This document shows positions 54,831 to 63,519 of a stretch of 64,000 nt of DNA, piece by piece. The stretch is from contig NZ_CP147020.1 of NCBI RefSeq assembly GCF_037126435.1, positions 4,911,001 through 4,975,000 on the forward strand, read 5' to 3'. Source of the stretch: Bernardetia sp. ABR2-2B. GTDB taxonomy: Bacteria; Bacteroidota; Bacteroidia; Cytophagales; Bernardetiaceae. The notes beneath the pieces were generated by a model. It did no database searches, was not told the DNA's origin, and saw only the letters and a list, made by a program, of their open reading frames with translations. Every line of letters begins with the position of its first letter. Position 1 is the stretch's first letter. Made by a program: the position numbers and the translations under genes.

Positions 54831-55217
54831 TTACTTTTTATTATAAAAATAAAGTGCTAAAAACAACCAACCTAAAATTAATAAAAATCCTCCAATAAAA
54901 GCAAAAATACCTATCTTGGAGCTTGAGGTAGAAGATAAATAAAGTGAGCCAGACAGAAGAAGTGTTCCAAAAAGGTGTAAGTTCCCTGCCCAAATCAAAC
55001 TTGTATTCGATTTTTTAGAATCGTTTGCATCAGTTTCAACTGAATCTGTTTTTATCAAAAATCCTATTAAAATAATAGAAAGCGAATGGGCAAAATGATA
55101 AATGAGAGCTGTCTGAAAAATTTCTAATCTGATATCAGAAAAATGTGTAATAAAACCTCCGACTCCGACTGCTAAAGCTCCCAAAATTGCGCCCCAAAAT
55201 ATAAAATTATTTTTCAT
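54831..55217 (-). CDS. DUF423 membrane protein, tandem copy 1
   Basis: A 128-aa protein with four hydrophobic helices and the DUF423 layout: MKNNFIFWGAILGALAVGVGGF at the start, TALIYHFAHSLSIILIGFLI, WAGNLHLFGTLLLSGSLYL and FLLILGWLFLALYFY at the end. The HAHALKDW-type motif of the family is degenerate here (FITHFSDIRLE). It lies 33 bases downstream of a paralogue, so the two are a tandem duplication in one transcript. Function unknown. Confidence 0.82.
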   Translation of the reverse strand: MKNNFIFWGAILGALAVGVGGFITHFSDIRLEIFQTALIYHFAHSLSIILIGFLIKTDSVETDANDSKKSNTSLIWAGNLHLFGTLLLSGSLYLSSTSSSKIGIFAFIGGFLLILGWLFLALYFYNKK

Positions 55218-55250
55218 TTTAAATAAATTTTCTGTTACTGATTATTTGTT

Positions 55251-55634
55251 TTAAAAAAAAAAAACTGCCAAAAATACCCAACCTACAATCAATAAAACCC
55301 CACCAATAGGCGTAATTGCGCCCAACCATTTTATATTTGTGAGGCAAAGCAAGTAAAGCGTTCCTGAAAAAATAAGTATTCCAAAAAGATGTAAATTTCC
55401 TGCCCAAGTCAAGAGTTTAGATGATTTTTCTGAATTTTTTAAGCCTAATTGCATCAAAATTCCTATCAAAATAATAGAAAAAGAATGATAAAAATGGTAT
55501 TTAGAAGCTGTTTGAAAGGTTTCTACCTGACCAATAGCAATGAGCCAATCTTTCAAAGCATGTGCGCCAAAAGCTCCAATTCCTACTGCCAAAGCTCCCA
55601 AAATTGCGCCCCAAAATATAAAGTTGTTTTTCAT
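55251..55634 (-). CDS. DUF423 membrane protein, tandem copy 2
   Basis: A 127-aa protein with four helices and the full DUF423 motifs: MKNNFIFWGAILGALAVGIGAFGAHALKDWL, YHFYHSFSIILIGIL, WAGNLHLFGILIFSGTLYLL and LLIVGWVFLAVFFF. The first 18 residues are identical to those of copy 1, also nearly so in DNA. It retains the conserved GAHALKDWL, so it is the more canonical copy. It ends in a run of T codons (12 A at 55251-55262 on the plus strand), a place where indels could change the last residues. Confidence 0.85.
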   Translation of the reverse strand: MKNNFIFWGAILGALAVGIGAFGAHALKDWLIAIGQVETFQTASKYHFYHSFSIILIGILMQLGLKNSEKSSKLLTWAGNLHLFGILIFSGTLYLLCLTNIKWLGAITPIGGVLLIVGWVFLAVFFF

Positions 55635-55843
55635 CGTTTAAAAATTAATGTTTCAGTTTAATAGGCAAATATCGACAAAATAAACGCCGATAATCACTCT
55701 TATTCTTCAAAAAATGTTATGATTTTAGCTCAAATTTTTGTATATTAGTTATTCTAATTAGCAAACTTAACTTAGGAGTTATTTGTTAGATTATACCCAA
55801 AATCACTAAAACATAAGTTTCTCTTTACCCTTATTTTTCAATT

Positions 55844-56701
55844 ATGGATAATCAAAATATAGCTTTGCTCAAATCGACTTTTGAGAATGCAGCTCTTAAA
55901 GATGGAAATGGCAATGAGGTTTGGTCTGCCAGAACATTACAAACTCTCTTGAAATACTCAAAGTGGGAAAATTTTGAAAGAGCTATTGCAAAAGCACAAA
56001 CTGCTTGTATAAATAGTGAACAAGATGTAGATTTTCATTTTTTGAGAAAGGACAAAAAGGTGAAAACAGGAGTTAGTTCTCGTATGAAAATGGATTACCT
56101 ACTTTCTCGTTATGCTTGTTATTTGATTGCTCAAAATGGAGATTCACGTAAGCAAGAAGTAGCCTTTGCTCAAACCTATTTTGCACTTCAAACTAGAAAA
56201 GCAGAATTACTTGAGGAAGAAATTCAAAGCAGAGAACGTTTGCGTCAACGCAGAATTTTGGCAAAAAATGAATTTGAGCTTTTTCAGATTGCTGATGAAA
56301 GAGGAGTGAGTAAGGCAGGTTTTCAGCGCATCCGAAATGAAGGAGATAAAACGCTTTTTGGAGGAACTTCTCCAAAAGAAATTAAAGAACAAAATGAAAT
56401 TCCACAAGACAGAAATGTATCTGATTTTATGCCAGCCGTAACAATTGGTTCGAAAAACCTAGCTACTCTTTTTACAAAATTCAAAGTCAGTACAGACCCA
56501 AAAATAAGAGGAGAAGAATCAATAAAAGATACACATACCAATTCGAACCAGACCATTAGGGAAGCTTTTGAGAAAGAAACAGGAATAAAACCAGAAGATT
56601 TGCCAATGGAAGAAGACCTCAAAAAAGTAAGAGACAAGCTAAAAAACGAAGAAACGACTCTTTTTGGCTTTAAAATCACACTTGGTAAGAAGAAAAAGTA
56701 G
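55844..56701 (+). CDS. dinD: DNA damage-inducible protein D
   Basis: A 285-aa protein of the DinD family. The N-terminus DGNGNEVWSARTLQTLLKYSKWENFERAIAKAQTAC, then GVSSRMKMDYLLSRYACYLIAQNGDSRKQEVAFAQTYFALQTRK, and FELFQIADERGVSKAGFQRIRNEGDKTLFGG are characteristic. In E. coli DinD is SOS-induced and inhibits RecA strand exchange. The C-terminus (residues 200-285) is less conserved and Lys-rich. No LexA box of known type was found upstream. It is a single gene. A weak AT-rich inverted repeat near 56711-56757 may terminate it. Confidence 0.9.
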   Translation: MDNQNIALLKSTFENAALKDGNGNEVWSARTLQTLLKYSKWENFERAIAKAQTACINSEQDVDFHFLRKDKKVKTGVSSRMKMDYLLSRYACYLIAQNGDSRKQEVAFAQTYFALQTRKAELLEEEIQSRERLRQRRILAKNEFELFQIADERGVSKAGFQRIRNEGDKTLFGGTSPKEIKEQNEIPQDRNVSDFMPAVTIGSKNLATLFTKFKVSTDPKIRGEESIKDTHTNSNQTIREAFEKETGIKPEDLPMEEDLKKVRDKLKNEETTLFGFKITLGKKKK

Positions 56702-56863
56702 TTGAGTCTATAAAATAAAATTATTAGTTTAGTCTAAACTATTCTTTATTTTATCTAATTTTTATGGAATAAGAATAGTTTTTTTATGTGAATTTTTATA
56801 TATTTAAGAAAGTTAATTGTTCTAAAACCACTTTTTAGATAGTTAATTTAATTAACTTTTTCT

Positions 56864-56871
56864 TAATTTTG
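56864..56871 (+). promoter_or_regulatory. Possible -7 promoter element of the second SpoIIE sensor
   Basis: TAATTTTG fits TAnnTTTG and lies 65 bases before the ATG; no TTG at the ideal spacing upstream, so it is weak. Confidence 0.3.
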
Positions 56872-56936
56872 TACTTCTCTATTTTTATAAAGTAATTTGA
56901 CTTTAATTCTATTTTACTCTTTCTTATCAAAAATAT

Positions 56937-59900
56937 ATGCGTTTTCCCCTTTTATTAGTAGTTCATTTACTGATAATTTTTTTTCTTGGTTTTTTCAAAA
57001 ATATAGCTTTAGGGCAACAAAATTCTGTTTCTCCTGTTTCCCCCTCTGTGCTTTTTACGCAGTATTCTACTGATAACGGACTTGCAAACAATAGCGTGAA
57101 GTGTATTTTGCAAGATACAAAAGGCTTTATGTGGTTTGGAACTAGAGATGGCTTGAGCCGTTTTGATGCTTATTCATTTCAAAATTATAGAAGTACACCT
57201 ACTCTGCAAAATGGAATTTCGGAAGGACTATCTGATACTTATGTTCTTGCCTTGGCTCAAAGTAAAAATAAAAATAATGAAACTGAAAAAATTTGGATAG
57301 GTACAAATAATGGAGGTTTAAACTATTTTGATTATCAAAGCAAAACTTTTTTTCACTATCCTGTCGCTATTAATAAACAAACAGAAAGAAGAGAAAATAC
57401 AATTTCAGATGTTACAATTCAGAGCTTGGCAGTAGAGCAAAAGAATGAGAAAGAATTTCTTTGGGTAGGAACAAAACGTGGAGGTTTGCAAGTTCTTGAT
57501 ACAGAAAAAAATACTTTTACTACTTTTTTGAATAATGAAGAAGATTCGACTTCTTTAAAAGAGAATAACGTAACGGCGATTCAAGTTGATAAACAGGGTA
57601 AAGTTTGGGTTACGACCACAATTATACAATTATACAATCCAAAGAATAAAAACTTTAAAAACTTTTATTTTCCCAATGCTGACGGAACAGCAAGTATTTC
57701 GAAACTTTTTTTAGATAAAGATGGAAAACTTTGGATTCTGACTTGGGACGAAGGAGTTTATATTTTTGATACAGAAAAAGAAGAGTTTATCAAAAAAATA
57801 CCTTCCCCACCTGTTACTGCAGCAGCACAAGATATACAGGGCGATATTTGGTTTTCTACTTTTGGAGCAGGTATTTTTAAGTATGATAAAGATGGAAATT
57901 TTAAAACAAGGTATGGGGTAGAGAATTATCAATTTGGACTCAAAGAAGCTCTAGCTTGGGATATTTATGCTGATAATATGGGTGGTATTTGGATAGGACT
58001 GTATTCAGAGGGAATAGAATATTTTTCTCCTCAAAATCAGCAATTCAGACTTTGGACAGGAGAAATAAAAGGATTAAAAAGCACAAATACGTGGGCTTTT
58101 GAGTATGAAGATGAAAATATAATTTGGTTGGCGACAGATAAAGGATTAGAAAAAGTAAAATTTGAAAATAAATATCAAAAAATAACTACGTTAGATTACT
58201 TGAAAGGTAAAAAAAATCCTTCTCTCTTAAATGGATTAGTTACGACGCTTCTAAAGACAAAAGATAAATCACTTTGGGTAGGTACGTGGCAGGGTTTAGC
58301 CAAACTGGAAAAAAATACAAATAATCAAAGAACAGAAGTTACCACTTTTGAAGTTGATAGAAGTAACCCTAATGCACTAAAAGGCGACAAAATAACAGCA
58401 TTAGGAGAAGATAACGTTGGAAACATTTGGGTAGGAATGTTGTACGGACTGGCAAAGTATGATATCCAAAAGAAAAAGTTTGAACATTATTTTCCCAAAC
58501 CTTCTGATTCTACGTCGCTTAATGAAGGGTATATCACAGCTATTCTACAAGATAAAAAAAATAGACTTTGGATAGGAACGAGAAATGGTTTGCATATTTA
58601 TAATGCTGAGAAAAATAATTTTCAACGAGTTTTGAATGATGTGAAAAATCCAAAATCACTTAGTCATAATCAAATCAATACTATTTTTGAGGATAAAAAT
58701 GGAACTCTTTGGATAGGAACGAATGGAGGGTTAAACAAACTAATAGAAGATAAAAATGACACTAATAATTTAGATTTTGTTTTCGAAATTTTTACAGAAA
58801 AAAATGGACTTCCCTCAAACGTAATTCAAGCTATTGTAGAAGATACGAACAGCAACCTTTGGCTGACTACAAATAAAGGAGTGTCGCATTATAAAAAAGA
58901 ACAAAACTCATTTAGTAATTATGATAAATTAGACGGACTTCAAGCCAATGACTTCAAACGAGGTGCGCTTATTTGTCTTCCAAACGGCGTTATTTTTATG
59001 GGAGGAAAAGAGGGATTTAATGCCTTTCATCCAGATTATTTAAAGAAAAATAGTTTTGCTCCTAAAATGGCTTTTACAAATTTTAAGCTTTTTGGAGAAG
59101 AGGTTTTTGTTAAAGATTCTGTCCATAAAGATTCTCCTTTAGAAAAACCTATTAATGAAGTAGGACAAATTATTTTGTCACATCAAGACAGAGTCATTGA
59201 GTTTGATTTTACTGCTTTGAGTTATTATTTACCTCAAAAAAGTCGTTTTGCTTATAAAATGAATGGTTTCGATAAAGATTGGAGTTATACAGATGCAAAC
59301 CGAAAGTTTGCAACCTACACCAGTCTTCCAGCAGGAGAATATATTTTTAAGATAAAGGCAGCCAACGCAGACGGTATTTGGAGTGAAGAAAAAAGTGTTG
59401 CCATAAAAGTAACACCTCCTTTTTATCAAACATGGTGGTTTATGACTTTTGCGCCTTTATTTATTTTGCTTTTGGGGTATTTATTTTATAAAAATAGAGT
59501 GGCTCAAATTGAAAAACAAAATGAAAAGCTGGAGCAGACTGTACAAGAACGAACAGTAGAAATAAATGTGAAAAATGAGGAGTTAAAATCCACCAATGAA
59601 GATTTGAATGAAAAGAATCAAGAAGTCTTGGTTCAAAATGAAGAGCTAGAGCAGCAAAGAGAAGAAATTTTGGCACAGCGTGATGCCATTGAAAATCAAA
59701 ATTTATCATTGAAAGACTTAAATGAAAATTTAGAACAATCTTATCAAAGCTTAAATACACTGACTAGTATAGGGCAGGAGATTACATCGGTTTTGGAGCT
59801 TAGAGAAGTAATAAGGCAGGTTTATGAACGTATTCAGACGATTATGCCAGTAGAAGGCTTTGGAATTGGACTGCTCAGAGAAGAAAAAAACGAACTTTTT

Positions 59901-61148
59901 TATACAGGATATATCGAAAAAGATGAAGTTTTGCCAGACCATAGTGAAAATATAGAGAAAGAAACATTAGGAAACTGGACACTTAAAAATGAAGAAATAG
60001 TTTTTATAAATGACTTTAAAAACGAGCATAAATACTATATTTCACAACTAGATGAAATCATAGAAGGAGAAGAGCCTCAATCTGTTTTGTATGTTCCTTT
60101 GTCTATATCTATTCAAGGTAAAAAGAAGAAAATTGGTGTTCTGACAGTTCAGAGTTTTCAAAAAAATGCCTATACAGAAAGACATGGTAGTATTTTAAAT
60201 TCATTAGCAACGTATATTTCTATTGCTCTCAAGAATGCAGAAACTTATACAGAGTTGGATGAAGCAAATGAACAGACACGTATCACAAACTTAAAATTGA
60301 CTGATAGTATTCGTTATGCTCAAACGATACAAGAATCTATTTTGTCGGTTCATAATAAAATGTATCGCAATTTTACAGAATGTGAAGTGCTTTATCGTCC
60401 TGCTAGTGGTGTTTCGGGAGATTTTTATTGGTTTTCTAAGATTACACTAACAGAAAAACAATTAGGGAAAAATAATTTCTTAGATATAAATTTGAATGGT
60501 AAAGTAACAGCTAGAATTTTGGTTGTGGCTGATTGTACAGGACATGGAGTTCCAGGGGCATTTATGTCCTTGATTGGAAACGGTCTTTTGAATGAGATTA
60601 TACTACAAAGAAAAATCGTAGAACCAAAGTTGATTTTGAAAAAGTTACATGAAGGTATTCGTATGCTTTTGCGTCAAAACAAAAAAGAGAAAGTTGGCAG
60701 AATGGAGCAAGTAAATCAAGATGGAATGGATATTTCTATTTGTTTGATTGCCAAAAATGAAGAAGAACAAGAAACAAAGAATTTCAAAATTGTTTATGCA
60801 GGAGCAAAACGTCCAATGTATTATACTCGTAACGGAGAGTTAAATATAGCAAGAGGCACACGAAAATCGATTGGAGGAAGACAAAAGGAAGAAGAAAGAA
60901 CTTTTGAGCAAGAGCTTTTTGAGATAGAAAAAAATGAAATTATTTATCTTTTTACAGATGGAATAGCTGACCAAAACAACGCAGCTATGGCACGTATTGG
61001 CAGCCAAAATTTATTTGCTTTTATTGATTCTGTTAAAAAAGAAAACTTAGCTATACAAAAACAAAAATTAGAACAGTTTTTAGAAAATCATCAAGGAAAT
61101 CAGATACAAAGAGATGATATTACTTTTTTGATGGCAAAAATTTCTTGA
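56937..61148 (+). CDS. Propeller sensor fused to a SpoIIE/PP2C phosphatase (copy 2)
   Basis: A 1403-aa protein with the same build as the gene at 11759. A signal peptide ending near ALGQQ leads to two propeller blocks rich in LWIGTxxGL repeats (about 40-690), a Y_Y_Y domain (about 762-820, YKMNGFDKDWSYTD), a membrane helix (about 825-848), a long Glu/Gln-rich coiled coil (about 850-940), a GAF domain (about 945-1120) and a SpoIIE phosphatase with RPASGVSGDFYWF near 1155, DCTGHGVPGAFMSL near 1198 and FTDGIADQNN. It should sense an outside ligand and act on a Ser/Thr-phosphorylated protein inside. Compared with copy 1 it has the longer coiled coil. Confidence 0.9.
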   Translation: MRFPLLLVVHLLIIFFLGFFKNIALGQQNSVSPVSPSVLFTQYSTDNGLANNSVKCILQDTKGFMWFGTRDGLSRFDAYSFQNYRSTPTLQNGISEGLSDTYVLALAQSKNKNNETEKIWIGTNNGGLNYFDYQSKTFFHYPVAINKQTERRENTISDVTIQSLAVEQKNEKEFLWVGTKRGGLQVLDTEKNTFTTFLNNEEDSTSLKENNVTAIQVDKQGKVWVTTTIIQLYNPKNKNFKNFYFPNADGTASISKLFLDKDGKLWILTWDEGVYIFDTEKEEFIKKIPSPPVTAAAQDIQGDIWFSTFGAGIFKYDKDGNFKTRYGVENYQFGLKEALAWDIYADNMGGIWIGLYSEGIEYFSPQNQQFRLWTGEIKGLKSTNTWAFEYEDENIIWLATDKGLEKVKFENKYQKITTLDYLKGKKNPSLLNGLVTTLLKTKDKSLWVGTWQGLAKLEKNTNNQRTEVTTFEVDRSNPNALKGDKITALGEDNVGNIWVGMLYGLAKYDIQKKKFEHYFPKPSDSTSLNEGYITAILQDKKNRLWIGTRNGLHIYNAEKNNFQRVLNDVKNPKSLSHNQINTIFEDKNGTLWIGTNGGLNKLIEDKNDTNNLDFVFEIFTEKNGLPSNVIQAIVEDTNSNLWLTTNKGVSHYKKEQNSFSNYDKLDGLQANDFKRGALICLPNGVIFMGGKEGFNAFHPDYLKKNSFAPKMAFTNFKLFGEEVFVKDSVHKDSPLEKPINEVGQIILSHQDRVIEFDFTALSYYLPQKSRFAYKMNGFDKDWSYTDANRKFATYTSLPAGEYIFKIKAANADGIWSEEKSVAIKVTPPFYQTWWFMTFAPLFILLLGYLFYKNRVAQIEKQNEKLEQTVQERTVEINVKNEELKSTNEDLNEKNQEVLVQNEELEQQREEILAQRDAIENQNLSLKDLNENLEQSYQSLNTLTSIGQEITSVLELREVIRQVYERIQTIMPVEGFGIGLLREEKNELFYTGYIEKDEVLPDHSENIEKETLGNWTLKNEEIVFINDFKNEHKYYISQLDEIIEGEEPQSVLYVPLSISIQGKKKKIGVLTVQSFQKNAYTERHGSILNSLATYISIALKNAETYTELDEANEQTRITNLKLTDSIRYAQTIQESILSVHNKMYRNFTECEVLYRPASGVSGDFYWFSKITLTEKQLGKNNFLDINLNGKVTARILVVADCTGHGVPGAFMSLIGNGLLNEIILQRKIVEPKLILKKLHEGIRMLLRQNKKEKVGRMEQVNQDGMDISICLIAKNEEEQETKNFKIVYAGAKRPMYYTRNGELNIARGTRKSIGGRQKEEERTFEQELFEIEKNEIIYLFTDGIADQNNAAMARIGSQNLFAFIDSVKKENLAIQKQKLEQFLENHQGNQIQRDDITFLMAKIS

Positions 61149-61194
61149 CCTTTGTGAAATTATTTTCCTTTAAAAACAACACTTGTAAAACTAC

Positions 61195-62091
61195 ATGTAC
61201 AAGATAAAAGAAACTGAAAAAATATTAGAAATACGCAGCAAAACAGCAATGGGATTTGCATGGACAGTCTTGTTTTTAGCTATTCTAATAGTTAGTTCTT
61301 ATTCAGGCTTTGAATATATTTCTATAAAATGTGAACGACCAATAGGAGAAGTAACAAATATTGCAACAAAAAAAGGAAAAAATAAAAACGTAAAAAAAAT
61401 ATTTTGTTATATAAACTATTTTAGTTTTAAAGAAGGTCTTAGGTTAGATTCTATTCTCTTGGCTGATGTACTTCGTATGGATAAAGGCTATTCTTCTTCT
61501 TTAAAAAATGAATCTAACTCTACTTTTCATTATAATCCAACAATTATTACTACTTTACAGAAGCAATATCCGTTGCGTAGAATTTCTGATGTAGCTTTTA
61601 CGCCAGAAGTAATCAGTAAGAAATTTAATGAGTTTATTATAGAAAATAATACTCTTTTCGTTTCGGCTTGGGATTGGTATATGGGTTGGTGGGGAGTTGC
61701 AGCAGGAATTTCTTTCTTAGGGCTTTTATTTTTGAGTGTTAGTGGGCGTTATCAAGTAGCTCTTTTTGATAAAGAAAAGCATACTTTTACAATAAAAAAC
61801 TATGGTCTTTTAGGTTTTGTAGGAGAAGAAGGAAATTGGAAAGACATCCGAAAAATCATTTTTCAAGATAAAAAAACGGTTCATAAAAAAGGAATTTTCT
61901 TTTTAGTAAGAAGAAAAACAAGTCCTTCTGCTAAGAAATTTAAAACTAAGAAAATTTATTTTACGCATCATACAGACAAAACGTCTAAAGAAGCAGCTCA
62001 AAAAATTGCTGATTTGATTCGTCCTATTGCACGACCAAACTCGCCCAAAAATTTGAAAGTAGAGAATAAAGAAATTACTGAACAAAAATAG
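61195..62091 (+). CDS. Membrane protein of unknown function
   Basis: A 298-aa protein with a first helix near 20-40 (FAWTVLFLAILIVSSYSGF), an extracytoplasmic part of about 115 residues, a second helix near 163-183 (WWGVAAGISFLGLLFLSVSG) and a C-terminal cytoplasmic beta-rich, basic domain (IFFLVRRKTSPSAKKFKTKKIYF). It starts 46 bases after the SpoIIE sensor gene, so they may share a transcript. The family is not recognised. Confidence 0.7.
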   Translation: MYKIKETEKILEIRSKTAMGFAWTVLFLAILIVSSYSGFEYISIKCERPIGEVTNIATKKGKNKNVKKIFCYINYFSFKEGLRLDSILLADVLRMDKGYSSSLKNESNSTFHYNPTIITTLQKQYPLRRISDVAFTPEVISKKFNEFIIENNTLFVSAWDWYMGWWGVAAGISFLGLLFLSVSGRYQVALFDKEKHTFTIKNYGLLGFVGEEGNWKDIRKIIFQDKKTVHKKGIFFLVRRKTSPSAKKFKTKKIYFTHHTDKTSKEAAQKIADLIRPIARPNSPKNLKVENKEITEQK

Positions 62092-62093
62092 TA

Positions 62094-62238
62094 ACTGATT
62101 TTACACAGTCAAACGAAACCCATAACTTTAGTTATGGGAAAATAAAATGTGCTGTTTTCTATCCTTCTTTAGCTATTTTACCACAATTAAAATCGTGGGT
62201 TTCGTTTGCAGAAATTTTATTCTTGCGTAAATATCAGT
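62094..62238. mobile_element. Two-hairpin repeat, family R (copy 3)
   Basis: Hairpin CCCATAACTTTAGTTATGGG at 62118-62137, the spacer with TGTGCTGTTTTCTA, then CCACAATT-AA-AATCGTGG followed by GTTTCGTTTG. The ends ACTGATTTTACACA and, on the complement, ACTGATATTTACGCAA are imperfect inverted repeats, so the element is 145 bp with both edges visible. The spacer and edges match copy 1 at 26022. Confidence 0.7.
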
Positions 62239-62266
62239 AGTAATTTCTTTATCTATATTTTTGACT

Positions 62267-62578
62267 TTATGCTCTAGCCTTTTTAATAAGTTCTTCCATT
62301 TGCTGCAAGTGGTGTTCGAAGGCACGCCTTCCTGTTTGAGTGATTTTATAGGAAGTATTCGGACGTTTACCAATGAATTTTTTACGAACTTCCATATAGC
62401 CACAGTTTTCTAAAGCAGCGACATGACTAGCCAAGTTTCCATCAGTAAGGTCTAAAAGATGTTTCATGGTCTTAAATTCTATCCAATCTTCTATCATCAT
62501 CGCTGCCATAAGTCCTAAGCGAATACGATTATTGAATTCTTTGTCCATGTCTGTAATAATACTGCGTAAATCTGCCAT
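62267..62578 (-). CDS. Winged-helix transcriptional regulator (HTH_34 type)
   Basis: A 103-aa DNA-binding protein. NRIRLGLMAAMMIEDWIEFKTMKHLLDLTDGNLASHVAALENCGYMEVRKKFIGKRPNTSYKITQTGRRAF in the order helix, recognition helix, wing is the winged-helix DNA-binding family related to MarR/ArsR-like regulators. The ATG at 62578 is chosen (MADLRSIITDMDKEF); the longer frame adds a hydrophobic, non-family stretch. The family often sits near membrane or efflux genes. The target is unknown. Confidence 0.88.
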   Translation of the reverse strand: MADLRSIITDMDKEFNNRIRLGLMAAMMIEDWIEFKTMKHLLDLTDGNLASHVAALENCGYMEVRKKFIGKRPNTSYKITQTGRRAFEHHLQQMEELIKKARA

Positions 62579-62724
62579 AATTATTGAAAATTTATTGAGA
62601 ATTAATGTATAAATTTTATAAAGTCTATTTAATTTGAATATTGTTTGATAAACAAAGTAAAAGATTAGAATCCAAATTTGCAAGTATTTTGAGCAAAAAA
62701 CTAAAATAAATTACACTTTTTTTA

Positions 62725-63492
62725 TTAGAAAATAAGATAGAAGTCTTTTAAAAGATTGACAAATTCGTCTGTATAACCTCTATTCAAATGAATATCTTTC
62801 TCATTTTTTGATTTGTAGATAACGAAATTACTTATTGAATTTTCATTTTCTTTATCTTCTTCAAATTTATGTCTCTCAAATCTCGTTATTACTCTAAATA
62901 TACTTTTCTCTTTTCTAGTATAAACATTCAACCTCTTTTTTACGAATAAATTTTTAAGCTTTGCCTTTTTAATAAAAATATCCATTTCATAGGCAGGAAG
63001 TAAAATATCACATTTTCCATCTTGAGAGAGAAGTTTTTCAATAGCATCTATGAGTTCATCAAAAGAAAGAGCTTCACTATGCAAAGCGAGGTTTTTAGAA
63101 ACGTTTTTTGTTTTTGACTGATGAAGGAAAAAAGGAGGATTGCTTATAATATGGTCAAATGTAGAAGAGGTGTTTTTCGAAAACTCTTGAATAGAAGTAT
63201 GATAGATTTTTAACCTAGAGGTATAATTGCTGTTCTCAAAATTATTTTGAGCTGCCCAAAAAGCATTTTTTTCTATTTCTATGGCAGTGATTATTGGCTT
63301 TTGTATGAAATTACTTGAAACATTATCTGTTCGTTGAGCAATCATGAGAGATAAAAGACCTGTTCCTGTTCCAATATCTAAAATAGTTTTGCTTTCAGAA
63401 ATATCAATATAACCACCAAAAATACAAGCATCTGTACAGATTTTCATTGCACAATTATCTTGATTTATACCAAACTTTTTAAATTGAAACAT
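62725..63492 (-). CDS. trmN6: tRNA1(Val) (adenine-37-N6)-methyltransferase-like protein
   Basis: A 255-aa SAM-dependent methyltransferase. FGINQDNCAMKICTDACIFGGYID precedes the SAM-binding loop ILDIGTGTGLLSLMIAQR; the catalytic NPPF motif of adenine N6-methyltransferases is in IISNPPFFLHQS. The layout matches TrmN6/YfiC, which modifies A37 of tRNA1Val. The C-terminal part (LKNLFVKKRLNVYTRKEKSIFRVITRFERHK) is family-like. It is divergent from the DUF4846 gene, with only 27 bases between the two starts. Confidence 0.88.
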   Translation of the reverse strand: MFQFKKFGINQDNCAMKICTDACIFGGYIDISESKTILDIGTGTGLLSLMIAQRTDNVSSNFIQKPIITAIEIEKNAFWAAQNNFENSNYTSRLKIYHTSIQEFSKNTSSTFDHIISNPPFFLHQSKTKNVSKNLALHSEALSFDELIDAIEKLLSQDGKCDILLPAYEMDIFIKKAKLKNLFVKKRLNVYTRKEKSIFRVITRFERHKFEEDKENENSISNFVIYKSKNEKDIHLNRGYTDEFVNLLKDFYLIF

Positions 63493-63519
63493 CTTTTATA
63501 AAATAATACTATTAAACTT

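Noticed and set aside
55245-55262. Frameshift in the DUF423 copy at the 12-A run
   Set aside because: The protein already has normal family length at this point, so the run only affects the last residues.
55702-55843. LexA box in front of dinD
   Set aside because: ATTAG-N5-CTAAT near 55745 is the only palindrome and does not match any LexA site that I can name for this phylum.
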